Shown: in pieces, positions 25,642 through 33,967 of the stretch | How the letters are laid out: the number at the start of each line of letters is the position of its first letter | Numbering within the stretch: position 1 is the stretch's first letter | Source: Pedobacter sp. KBS0701 | GTDB taxonomy: Bacteria > Bacteroidota > Bacteroidia > Sphingobacteriales > Sphingobacteriaceae | Length of the DNA: 64,000 nt | NCBI RefSeq assembly: GCF_005938645.2 | Contig: NZ_CP042171.1 | Span: 1,674,001-1,738,000 of the forward strand | Direction: 5' to 3' | Notes under the pieces: generated by a model | Told to the model about the DNA's origin: nothing | Database searches by the model: none | Seen by the model: only the letters and a program-made list of their open reading frames with translations | Translations under genes and position numbers: made by a program

Positions 25642-27060
25642 ATGAAGATAAGAATTTTACTTTTTTTTGCACTGCTGATTTCTTTCAGTGGGATGGCCCA
25701 GAATAAATTATATAATATTAAAAATTATGGTGCAGTTGGCGATGGCAAAAACAACGATGCAGCGGCCATTCAGAAAGCCATCAATGCCTGTTCTGCAGCA
25801 GGGGGCGGGCAGGTAATTGTACCCGCAGGGAATGTATTTTTAGCCGGTCCATTTAACTTAAAATCGTTTGTTGATTTAAGGGTAGAGGGTGGTGCTAAAA
25901 TCCTGGCCAGTCCTGATGAAAAACTGTATACGCAAAGTGCTTTTAGAGAAAATAAAGGCGAGGGTACCATCTGGATAGGCGGAGAAAAGCTTGAACAGGT
26001 AAGCATTAGCGGAACAGGGGCGATTGATGGAAATGGAATTTCGTTCATGGGGGAGGAGCTTAGCGACTCGTATGTTTTAAAACCTTTTAATATTGTAGAT
26101 CCGCGACCGCATTTGCTTACACTAACCGGCTGTAATAAACTGAATATAGATGGGGTAACTTTTCAGAATTCTGCCTACTGGACCGTTCATTTAATAGGTT
26201 GTAATGATGTTTCGATATCGAATATAACATTACTGAACAGCATTAAGATCCGTAATAGTGATGGTATTGATCTGGATCACAGTAAAAATGTGCGGATTAC
26301 CAATTGTTTTATCGAATCGGGTGACGACTGTATCTGCTTAAAAAACAGGCGAGAGTTTGAAGAATATGGCGCCTGTGAAAACATTGTGATCAGCAACTGT
26401 ACCATGACCTCCAGCTCTTGCGCCATTAAAATAGGTTCTGAAAATATGGACCGGATCAGTAATGTACTGATCAATAACTGTAATATCAGAAAGAGTAACC
26501 GCGGTATTGGTATTCAAAACCGTGATGAGGGTACCGTAAATAATGTGATTTTTTCTAACCTGTTTATCGAATCAAAACTTTTTTCGGATGTATGGTGGGG
26601 TAAGGCAGAGCCGATTTATATTACCGCTTATCCAAGAGCAACCAGCAATAATAAAGATGCTGGCTGGCGATTGCCGAAGGGCCAAACCAAGGGCAAGGTT
26701 GGGGCTGTTAAAAATATTTATTTCAGTAATATCCGGTGTACCGGAGAAAGTGGTGTGTACATCAGTGGCGAAAGCCCCGATAAAATTTCTGATATCTATT
26801 TTGACCAGGTGAGTGTTTACCTCGATAAAACAACAAAAGAAGGAGGGGGAGTATATGACCGCAGGCCAAGCAATGTTGAAGGGCTGGTTAAAAGTGCAAT
26901 TGCGGGATTTTATTTTGAAAATACCGGATACATCAGCCTGCTTAACAGCAATGTAGTATGGGGTAAAAATAAGCCAGACTATGCAGGAAAAGCTTTGGAG
27001 GAAAAGAATGTGAGTAAACTTAAAACGGTTAATTTTAGCGAAACTACAGTAGAGAAGTAA
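25642..27060 (+). CDS. GH28-like right-handed beta-helix protein, exported
   Basis: The 472-residue product has a signal peptide (about 1-19, ending GMAQ), the Pec-lyase-like opening YNIKNYGAVGDGKNNDAAAI, and a parallel beta-helix. GH28 residues NSDGID (205-210) and SGDDC (226-230) are present, giving the aspartates expected for polygalacturonase chemistry. The usual GHG histidine site reads SSSCAIKIGS instead, and the RIK motif is replaced near GIGIQNR. It may thus be a variant acting on another uronic-acid-containing glycan. It is co-transcribed with the symporter. Other beta-helix enzymes are possible. Confidence 0.85.
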   Translation: MKIRILLFFALLISFSGMAQNKLYNIKNYGAVGDGKNNDAAAIQKAINACSAAGGGQVIVPAGNVFLAGPFNLKSFVDLRVEGGAKILASPDEKLYTQSAFRENKGEGTIWIGGEKLEQVSISGTGAIDGNGISFMGEELSDSYVLKPFNIVDPRPHLLTLTGCNKLNIDGVTFQNSAYWTVHLIGCNDVSISNITLLNSIKIRNSDGIDLDHSKNVRITNCFIESGDDCICLKNRREFEEYGACENIVISNCTMTSSSCAIKIGSENMDRISNVLINNCNIRKSNRGIGIQNRDEGTVNNVIFSNLFIESKLFSDVWWGKAEPIYITAYPRATSNNKDAGWRLPKGQTKGKVGAVKNIYFSNIRCTGESGVYISGESPDKISDIYFDQVSVYLDKTTKEGGGVYDRRPSNVEGLVKSAIAGFYFENTGYISLLNSNVVWGKNKPDYAGKALEEKNVSKLKTVNFSETTVEK

Positions 27061-27118
27061 GGAGATTTTAAATACCTGGGCTGCGTTCGTGAACCAGCCC
27101 CTGCTGTGTTTTTATATA

Positions 27119-27403
27119 TTAGTTTATCTGTTGCTTTCCGTTGTTACTGATGTCAATTTCAGCTAATGCAGCTGTAATTTCATTAATAGTTTTGATACTG
27201 AAAACATGTCTGCCAGTTAACCACCTTTTGATTTCATCAGGATTAATATCCAATATAAATGCCAGGTCCTTTTCAGATGAACCCTTTATTGCAAGTATTT
27301 CTGTAGTTTTAAGGGCAACTTCGAGGTTTAGCTGTTCTAGTTTTTCAATTGCTGGATTTCCGTTTTCTTCCAGCCAGATAGAAACAAAATCGTTTTCTTC
27401 CAT
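27119..27403 (-). CDS. Small helix-turn-helix protein
   Basis: The 94-residue protein contains an XRE/Cro-like helix-turn-helix at about residues 40-80: GSSEKDLAFILDINPDEIKR then WLTGRHVFSIKTINEITAAL. The N-terminus (about 1-35) is acidic and helical. Such layout is common in antitoxin-like or stand-alone regulators. No toxin-like gene adjoins it. It is convergent with the GH28-like gene and divergent from the TfoX-like gene at 27540. The target is unknown. Confidence 0.8.
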   Translation of the reverse strand: MEENDFVSIWLEENGNPAIEKLEQLNLEVALKTTEILAIKGSSEKDLAFILDINPDEIKRWLTGRHVFSIKTINEITAALAEIDISNNGKQQIN

Positions 27404-27539
27404 TTTAGTTTTTTAACATTTAGCGTAACAGTTGATTGATCGGCAACTGGCTTTTAGAGCGGCAAATTTAGTGATTAAGCGTATTATTGCAAACCAGAAT
27501 CAAAAGAGAAAGATCTTAATCAAATAAATCAATTTAAAA

Positions 27540-27863
27540 ATGGCATCAGATCAGAAATTCGTAGACTTTGTTATCGATCAGATTGGTTATTCCGGACGTG
27601 TTACCTTTAAGAAAATGTTTGGTGAATACGGTTTGTATTTTGATGATAAGTTATTTGCGCTCGTGTGCGATAACAAATTGTTTGTTAAACCTACTTTATC
27701 GGGAAGAGCGTATATCATTGACGTTGTGGAAGCGCCACCTTATCCAGGTGCAAAAAATCAATTTTTAATAGAAGAGCAATTGGAAGATAGCGATTGGTTA
27801 AAAAAACTGATCAGCATTACAGTAGCTGAACTACCCGAACCCAAGCCACGGAAAAAGAAATGA
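27540..27863 (+). CDS. TfoX/Sxy N-terminal domain protein
   Basis: The 107-residue protein consists of a TfoX N-terminal domain only, recognisable from VTFKKMFGEYGLYFDDKLFA and the later PYPGAKNQFLIEE. Full-length TfoX/Sxy regulates natural competence in gamma-proteobacteria, but stand-alone N-domains are widespread in Bacteroidota and have no settled role. The C-terminus is lysine- and proline-rich (PEPKPRKKK). It stands alone in front of the gamma-glutamyltransferase homologue. Confidence 0.9.
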   Translation: MASDQKFVDFVIDQIGYSGRVTFKKMFGEYGLYFDDKLFALVCDNKLFVKPTLSGRAYIIDVVEAPPYPGAKNQFLIEEQLEDSDWLKKLISITVAELPEPKPRKKK

Positions 27864-27969
27864 AGACATGATTTAAAATTTCGTAACAAGCTTGTTTTAT
27901 TGCCCTGAATTAAGGCTTTTACTGCTGGAGCAGGGTTGTTGTAGTGCATATTTTAGCTATATTGGAAGT

Positions 27970-29850
27970 ATGAAAAATTTATTCCTTGTTCTGTTATTAT
28001 CACTTTCTTTTCGCCCTTTATTCGCACAGCAAACGCAAAAGCCGATGCTTTATGGTAACAGTTGGATGGCCATCACCGGAAAGCCAATGGCAGCGACAGC
28101 AGGTGCAATGATCTTTCAGCAAGGGGGAAATGCTGTTGATGCGGCATGTGCCATGTTAGCTGCCACTTGCACCATGTGGGATACCTTGAGCTGGGGAGGA
28201 GAGACGCAGGCGCTGATTTACAATCCCAATACAAAAAAGGTGATCGCCATTAATGCGATGGGCGTTGCACCAACCGGAGCAACCGTAGCCTTTTTTAAAG
28301 CTAAAGGTTATAGTTTTCCGCCAGAATACGGTCCTCTGGCCGCCACCACGCCGGGTACGCCCGGCGGCTTGATCTACATGCTGAGTAAATACGGCAGCAT
28401 GAGCCTGGGTCAGGTTTTAGCACCTGCCATTCAGATGGCTGCAGGTTATGCCATAGAAGCACAGGCTGCAAACAGTATGGAACGGGATAAAGATTTGATT
28501 AAAACCTGGCCTTACAGTAAAAAGGTGTTGTTGCCACATTTGGGTGAGAAACGGGAGGCGCCAGAAGCAGGGGAGGTTTTTGTTCAAAAAGAGCTGTTGG
28601 CCACCCTAACCAAAATGGTTGAAGCAGAGCAAGCAGCATTAAAGAAAGGAAGCACCCGACAAGAGGCATTAATGGCCGCTTATGATCGTTTTTATAAAGG
28701 AGATATCGCAAAAGAATTTGTTCGCGGAAGCAAAGAACAGGGTGGTTTAATTACCATGGATGACCTTGCTAAATGGAAACCGGCTGAAGAAGAAGCGCTA
28801 AGCACCGATTATAAAGGAATCAAGGTGTATAAATTAAAACAGTGGACACAAGGACCTGTTTTACTGCAAGCTTTAAATATACTGGAGAATTTTGATCTGA
28901 AAGCAATGGGCTATAATAGTTCAAAATATATTCATACTGTTTATCAGGCAATGAACCTGTCGTTTGCTGACCGTGATTTTTATTATGGAGATCCAGATCA
29001 AAATCCTGCTGAACCAATAAAAGGTCTTTTAAGTAAAGATTATGCAAAACAACGGGCCTCACTTATTCAATTTAATAAAAATGATGCAAATGTAGGCCCT
29101 GGCGATCCTTACCCTTATGAGGGAAAGAAAAACCCTTATTTAAATCTGTTAAAAAGCAGGGGTTATAACCCGGATACAGCCAAACGTAATTTTGCACCAA
29201 AGCACGACCTGGGCAACAATACGCCAAAAGAAATTTATGAAGACCGCTTGTGGCGGGGAACAACATCTATAGAAGCTGCAGACAAAGCAGGTTGGGTAGT
29301 ATCAGTTACCCCAAGCGGAGGTTGGCTTCCGGCCTGTATTGCCGGTAATACAGGTATTGGAATGAGTCAGCGCATGCAAAGTTTTGTGCTCGATTCTGCC
29401 TTAAACCCCTTCAATGTTGTTGCGCCTGGCAAACGACCAAGAGTAACCTTATCGCCCTCACTATTTCTCAAAGATGGTAAACCTTTTATATCTGCTGCAG
29501 TTCAGGGTGGGGATACCCAGGACCAGAACTTACTGCAATTCTTTTTAAATATGGCTGAATTTGATATGAATGTGCAAAGGGCAACCGAAGCAGCTAATTT
29601 TAATACCAATCAACTTTGGCTTTCTCTGGGGGGTACTAAAACGAGCGACAGAGAACCAAAGCCCGGTCAGATCTTATTAAATGCCAATACTAAAGAGGAG
29701 GTGCGTACTGAATTGAAAAAAATGGGTTATACACTCAGTTTTTCAGAACGTACCAGTGGCCCTATCAATGCCATTTATTTTGATTGGAAACACAATAGTT
29801 TGCAAGGTGGATCGAGTAACCATGGAGAAGATTATGGCATTGCATGGTAG
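27970..29850 (+). CDS. Gamma-glutamyltransferase-family protein, exported
   Basis: The 626-residue precursor has a signal peptide (MKNLFLVLLLSLSFRPLFAQ) and the GGT opening GNSWMAITGKPMAATAGAMI. Family members cut themselves before a threonine, which then acts as nucleophile; here RGTTSIEAADKAGW places Thr431 at that site. The downstream substrate loop is AAVQGGDTQDQNLLQ rather than the canonical GSPGG form, so this is a divergent branch whose substrate may not be glutathione. A longer frame to 27892 lacks the signal-peptide fit. It appears to be monocistronic. Confidence 0.9.
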   Translation: MKNLFLVLLLSLSFRPLFAQQTQKPMLYGNSWMAITGKPMAATAGAMIFQQGGNAVDAACAMLAATCTMWDTLSWGGETQALIYNPNTKKVIAINAMGVAPTGATVAFFKAKGYSFPPEYGPLAATTPGTPGGLIYMLSKYGSMSLGQVLAPAIQMAAGYAIEAQAANSMERDKDLIKTWPYSKKVLLPHLGEKREAPEAGEVFVQKELLATLTKMVEAEQAALKKGSTRQEALMAAYDRFYKGDIAKEFVRGSKEQGGLITMDDLAKWKPAEEEALSTDYKGIKVYKLKQWTQGPVLLQALNILENFDLKAMGYNSSKYIHTVYQAMNLSFADRDFYYGDPDQNPAEPIKGLLSKDYAKQRASLIQFNKNDANVGPGDPYPYEGKKNPYLNLLKSRGYNPDTAKRNFAPKHDLGNNTPKEIYEDRLWRGTTSIEAADKAGWVVSVTPSGGWLPACIAGNTGIGMSQRMQSFVLDSALNPFNVVAPGKRPRVTLSPSLFLKDGKPFISAAVQGGDTQDQNLLQFFLNMAEFDMNVQRATEAANFNTNQLWLSLGGTKTSDREPKPGQILLNANTKEEVRTELKKMGYTLSFSERTSGPINAIYFDWKHNSLQGGSSNHGEDYGIAW

Positions 29851-29985
29851 TAAATTAGGATCGTAGTATACTGGGCTATAATTTTATTATTTGGTAGAAA
29901 TAATGAACAAAATGCACGTGTCTAAACACGCTTAGTATTGAAATTTATAATGCAGTTAACTACTAAACGTAATTACAGTTAATAT

Positions 29986-30141
29986 TTATAATTGCATGCT
30001 TTGATTAAGATTTGCATTTTCTGTCTCTGGATTTTCCGGCGCTTCACCTAATGGAACTATGCCACAAGCTGCCCATATAAATTTAAAAATATTTAGGAAT
30101 TCGCATTGTATATCCCTTTCAGATTGCATTTCTTTTTCCAT
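29986..30141 (-). CDS. Possible 51-residue protein
   Basis: A short frame reads MEKEMQSERDIQCEFLNIFK and continues through FIWAACGIVPLGEAPENPET to a glutamine-leucine end. The composition looks protein-like, with an acidic start, a hydrophobic middle and a polar tail. It lies in the 415-bp gap between the GGT-like gene and the operon at 30266, which otherwise holds nothing I can name. No homologue is recalled. Confidence 0.4.
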   Translation of the reverse strand: MEKEMQSERDIQCEFLNIFKFIWAACGIVPLGEAPENPETENANLNQSMQL

Positions 30142-30265
30142 GTTGTGCCGCTCTAATCTGGTTATAAAACAAAGAAAGCTGGTTTGTGTTTGCTAAGATA
30201 ATCCTTTAATGTAAGTATTGTGTTTCGTAAATGTTAAGATAATGTTTGTTTTGAAAGGGTAAGAA

Positions 30266-30460
30266 TTATGTAGAAAAACAGCGATATGTTCCGCTTTTCT
30301 TTTTGCATTCTTCACAAGTAGTATAGGTTATTCCTGTTTCACTCCAACCACCATCTTTTCTTTCGAAAACACAAAACTCGCCATCAATTTCTACGCACCT
30401 TAATGTAGGTAAGAAAAATAGTTTATCTCTCTTAGCCCTTTTTTTTCTTAATTTTCTCAT
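30266..30460 (-). CDS. Small cysteine-containing hypothetical protein
   Basis: The 64-residue product has a strongly basic start (MRKLRKKRAKRDKLFF) and four cysteines, two of them in TTCEECKKKSGTYRC, which could bind a metal ion or be oxidised. It starts 11 bp after the upstream lipoprotein stop, so it is probably the last gene of that operon. An alternative start at 30469 adds three residues. Function unknown. Confidence 0.55.
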   Translation of the reverse strand: MRKLRKKRAKRDKLFFLPTLRCVEIDGEFCVFERKDGGWSETGITYTTCEECKKKSGTYRCFST

Positions 30461-30471
30461 TGTTAACAATG

Positions 30472-31203
30472 TTAAGGTTTCAAAATAATGGTGTCTTCAT
30501 ACCTCATAATAAGCGATACCTTATCGCCCAGTACATCATCAACCGATATCACTAATGCCTTGTTGCCGCTTAGCTGATTGTCTTGCGTGAGTACTACCTT
30601 TTCAATCCGGAGACTGTCTGAATTAAAGTTGGAGCCATATCGTTTATCCAGTAAAAAATATATTTTGTTACTGTTCCTCTTGGTAGGCGTATAAGCTTTG
30701 CATTTAGCTGTTATCTTAAAAGTTTCATCAGCAAGGAGATAGGGGCCAGCTGCCCGGCTGTCTAAAATTCCATAATAAAAAGGGCTAAAGCCTGTAGCAG
30801 TATCAGTATCTAACCATGGCCGCTGAACCGTGAAAAACAAGAAACTGTTCTTGTTTCCACTTTTTGCATCAAACAAAATGAGGTAAACATCATACTCGCT
30901 TTTGCCCCCACGGTTATAGGAAGTAAACTCATTTTTGCGTTGTTTACTCAGAACTGCCCAGTCTACAAAATGATTCTGTTCCATCCAGCCTTGTAGAAAA
31001 CCTGCTTTATATACTCTTGCACTGGTGGCATTCTTTTCAGCGGCCAGTATAGATTTACTTCCGCTGATCACATTTTGCAAAAACGCTTTATCAATGTCTT
31101 TATTAAAGTTAAACGGATGTTTTCTGATGGTGCAGGAAGTGCTCAGCGCCACCAGCAAAAAGACAATGAGTTTACTGCTATTTAACTTTAACATAATTGA
31201 CAT
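30472..31203 (-). CDS. Hypothetical lipoprotein
   Basis: The 243-residue product has a hydrophobic signal and a lipobox-like ALSTSC with Cys24 as the lipidated residue. The rest is not recognised; it mixes beta-strand-like segments such as YDVYLILFDAKSGNKNSFLF and VVLTQDNQLSGNKALVISV. Its start overlaps the end of the upstream gene at 31178 by 26 bp, so the two are translated together. It is likely placed in the periplasm or the outer membrane. Confidence 0.75.
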   Translation of the reverse strand: MSIMLKLNSSKLIVFLLVALSTSCTIRKHPFNFNKDIDKAFLQNVISGSKSILAAEKNATSARVYKAGFLQGWMEQNHFVDWAVLSKQRKNEFTSYNRGGKSEYDVYLILFDAKSGNKNSFLFFTVQRPWLDTDTATGFSPFYYGILDSRAAGPYLLADETFKITAKCKAYTPTKRNSNKIYFLLDKRYGSNFNSDSLRIEKVVLTQDNQLSGNKALVISVDDVLGDKVSLIMRYEDTIILKP

Positions 31204-32131
31204 TATTAAATGATCCTCCAATAAAAACCCTGTTCACATCGTTATTTGGGTGCAAAGGCATTTTGCCAATGACGTGTATCAGATCCTGAAAAGAAAATAT
31301 AGTTCCGTTTTCACCTACCCTTAACGAACCCAAAACACCCGCATCAACACTAAAATGTTCATTTAGTCCAATCCTGAGATGATATTGAGAACTGTTGTAG
31401 TTCGAATCTTTTTTTCTTTTCGACTGATCATCGGCAGACTGAGCATACGGAGGAACATCTATACCGATGATTTCAGAAAGCTCAAACAAAAATGGCTGGT
31501 AACCGGTAAACTGGTCGAAACTTAACTCGCCATAGTTAAAACCCTTGCGGGAGTGTACGAAGAATGAACCACCACCCGTCCACCAGCGATCAAAACCATC
31601 GCCAATGCCAAACCACTTTACAGGTGCAGCACCATCATTATAATAATTAAAGCTAAGTCCCGGCCCTGAAAGCGTAACCGAACCTACCACCTGGTTGCGC
31701 CGATGGTTATTGAATACAATATTGGTAGAGAGCAGGCCGAAATAATTGTTGTTTAAGTTAATGTTGTAGAAAGCTGAATTCTGCATCGTGCGAATCAGTT
31801 TATTGTAACTTAACGGATGGCCTCCATATCCGGCAGATATAGCGTTGGTAAAGTCTATTTCAACATTATCAATCAGGGGATTCAGATTGGTGCCAACAGT
31901 TTTCCTGTATATAGAAATGCTGCCTCCATAGTTTGCGATGAAGCTGTTTTTGTAAACGGCGCTCACTGCAAACCCGCCATAAAGGTTTACCCCGGGAAAA
32001 GTTTGCTTTTTTCCATAGTTAAGATTTGCATTGAGTCCGAAACTGAAATATGGTGCATAAGCCCAATCTTTTTGAGCATAGGTATTACCATTAAAAAGGG
32101 CTAAAAAGGCTAACGCTATTAGGTATTTCAT
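31178..32131 (-). CDS. Secreted protein, possible polymorphic-toxin type 23 similarity
   Basis: The 317-residue product has a signal peptide (MKYLIALAFLALFNGNTYAQ) and then a beta-rich body with repeated aromatic-glycine strands, as in small outer-membrane or secreted beta proteins. The segment FGIGDGFDRWWTGGGSF resembles the GDGxDR-x-R-TG core that I recall from proteins annotated as Bacteroidota toxin type 23 domains; I cannot confirm that here. It heads a three-gene operon with a lipoprotein and a small cysteine protein, divergent from the M19/SGNH operon. A lipoprotein directly downstream could be a partner or immunity protein, but that is only a guess. Confidence 0.6.
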   Translation of the reverse strand: MKYLIALAFLALFNGNTYAQKDWAYAPYFSFGLNANLNYGKKQTFPGVNLYGGFAVSAVYKNSFIANYGGSISIYRKTVGTNLNPLIDNVEIDFTNAISAGYGGHPLSYNKLIRTMQNSAFYNINLNNNYFGLLSTNIVFNNHRRNQVVGSVTLSGPGLSFNYYNDGAAPVKWFGIGDGFDRWWTGGGSFFVHSRKGFNYGELSFDQFTGYQPFLFELSEIIGIDVPPYAQSADDQSKRKKDSNYNSSQYHLRIGLNEHFSVDAGVLGSLRVGENGTIFSFQDLIHVIGKMPLHPNNDVNRVFIGGSFNNVNYVKVK

Positions 32132-32248
32132 GGTAGAGCGACTTAAATAATCAAGTTGTTAATACCGTAAATCCATACTTCCTGTAATCAGAACGCATGA
32201 ACTTAATTTTAAGGTATAACAGCAATTTGTATTGGTAATGCAATTTAA

Positions 32249-32336
32249 TTATTCTTGTACAGAATACAAATACCCGATATTAGGTATTTACTGGATTTCC
32301 AATATGTGATCAGGTTTTATACCCAATATTGGGTAT
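32249..32336. promoter_or_regulatory. Cluster of palindromes between divergent operons
   Basis: Two related 18-bp sites, ATACCCGATATTAGGTAT at 32270-32287 (one pair mismatched) and ATACCCAATATTGGGTAT at 32319-32336 (perfect), lie 49 bp apart centre to centre. A third, TATTCTTGTACAGAATA, sits just before them near 32250. The 387-bp gap between the two operons contains no convincing gene, so these are good candidates for binding sites of a dimeric regulator of both transcripts. Confidence 0.6.
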
Positions 32337-32518
32337 TGTAATCTATCAGATGATCCGTTATATTTACGTATTCGATAACTGGAGCGCTTTAGGCTAAAGT
32401 AAGCTGTTATCTTCGGTTGAATGCTGTATATTTTCAATTGATTTAATATTATTCGGTATGTCCCCAAGTGGATTTTGTGCTGTGCCTTAGGGGCATTTCA
32501 TCTAAAACCTTTCAACTT

Positions 32519-33937
32519 ATGAATATCGCTGTTGCAGATTTACATTGCCACCCTTCAATGAAACCTTATGGGCGTAGCTTTCCCGATAGGATACCTGGGA
32601 CCAATCCTTTAATAAAAGACTGCATTTATTTCTATGGTGATCCACCATTTGTAAAAAAGATCCTCAATAAAATTTTAGGTATTACCAGTTTTCCCCAGGC
32701 GGGCATTCAGGCGCTAGAAAAGGGAGGTGTCGGACTTATTTTTTGCTCACTTTATCCTTTCGAAAAAGGATTTGTCAGGAAAGGTGCCTTACCAGGTGAT
32801 TTAGTTACCGATAGCGTAAACCTTGTTACTGGCATTGGAAAAGAGCGTATACATTACATTCAGGATTCACACAATGGATATTTTGCAGATCTGGAAAATG
32901 AATATGTTTTTTTAAAGGCTTTAGATGGAAAAGTTTTCACTTTTGGACCAAAAAAAATTAGATATGTATTGCTGATAGATTTTCAGCATATTGCCCAAAG
33001 TGAAGATGATGAGGTGCGTACAGTCTACATTGGATTATCTTTTGAAGGGATGCATGCCCTTTACAATCGCTTTGAGGATGTAGGGAGCGACGATCCTTTG
33101 GTAAAACAAAGCTTAATGGATAACCTGGCAAAGGTAAAGGCCTGGCCGCACTGCCCGTTGTTTATCACTTTTGCCCATCATTTTTATAATGGATTATGTG
33201 GGCATGCCGCCAGCTTAACTGATTTTTCAGTAAAGCTGATCACCAATCAAAGTGTGATGCTTGGAACAGGCCTAAATGCATTAGGTAAGGATATGATTAG
33301 GGCATTATTATCCAAAACAAACGGAAAGCGGATCCTTATCGATATTAAACACATGAGTATCGCATCCAGAAAAGAATATTTCGAACTTTTGGATCAGGAA
33401 TACAAGAATGAGCACATACCGGTAATTGTGAGCCATGGGGCAATATGTGGCGACGAGCATGCTTATAACTTGTTTTTAAGTTCGGATATTAACTTCTCTG
33501 ACCGCGAAATTGTGCTCATTGGCCAGACTAAAGGGCTGTTTGGGATACAATTAGATGAAAGACGTATTGCCAGCAGTCATGAAATTGCACTATTTAGAAA
33601 GCACCTCGGGAGCGAGGCAATCTTGCTTCATGCTGCACTGTTTGTTTGGAGGCAGATTCGTTATATTGCAGTGTTGCTCGATATTAACAGGCTTCCCGCC
33701 TGGGACATTCAATGTTTAGGGAGTGACAACGATGGTATTGTTAATCCTATTGATGGGATATGGACCTCTGCCGACTTTGGATTACTGAAAGACAGACTTC
33801 TTATCCACGCAAATGCTTTTGTTGCAAATCCCGATTACAACATGTCGATGCCGGATAATTTGATATCAGGAGCAGAAATTGTAGAGAAGTTTATGAGCCG
33901 GAACATGCTCAGTTTTATGGAGAAAAATTTCAGATAA
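32519..33937 (+). CDS. Membrane-dipeptidase-like (M19) metallo-amidohydrolase
   Basis: The 472-residue protein resembles the M19/renal dipeptidase branch of the amidohydrolases. Metal-site candidates are ADLHCHP at the very N-terminus (His9, His11), AHHFYNGLCGHA, IDIKHMS, IVSHGAICG and GSDNDG, in the order known for M19. Unlike many M19 enzymes it has no signal peptide, so it appears cytoplasmic, and there are large insertions. I chose the start MNIAVADLHC because the frame upstream adds an unlikely N-terminus. It opens a three-gene operon with an SGNH hydrolase and a membrane protein. Substrate unknown; a dipeptide or amidated small molecule would fit. Confidence 0.75.
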   Translation: MNIAVADLHCHPSMKPYGRSFPDRIPGTNPLIKDCIYFYGDPPFVKKILNKILGITSFPQAGIQALEKGGVGLIFCSLYPFEKGFVRKGALPGDLVTDSVNLVTGIGKERIHYIQDSHNGYFADLENEYVFLKALDGKVFTFGPKKIRYVLLIDFQHIAQSEDDEVRTVYIGLSFEGMHALYNRFEDVGSDDPLVKQSLMDNLAKVKAWPHCPLFITFAHHFYNGLCGHAASLTDFSVKLITNQSVMLGTGLNALGKDMIRALLSKTNGKRILIDIKHMSIASRKEYFELLDQEYKNEHIPVIVSHGAICGDEHAYNLFLSSDINFSDREIVLIGQTKGLFGIQLDERRIASSHEIALFRKHLGSEAILLHAALFVWRQIRYIAVLLDINRLPAWDIQCLGSDNDGIVNPIDGIWTSADFGLLKDRLLIHANAFVANPDYNMSMPDNLISGAEIVEKFMSRNMLSFMEKNFR

Positions 33938-33967
33938 TTTCCAGATGCAATATTTAATCTATAGAAA

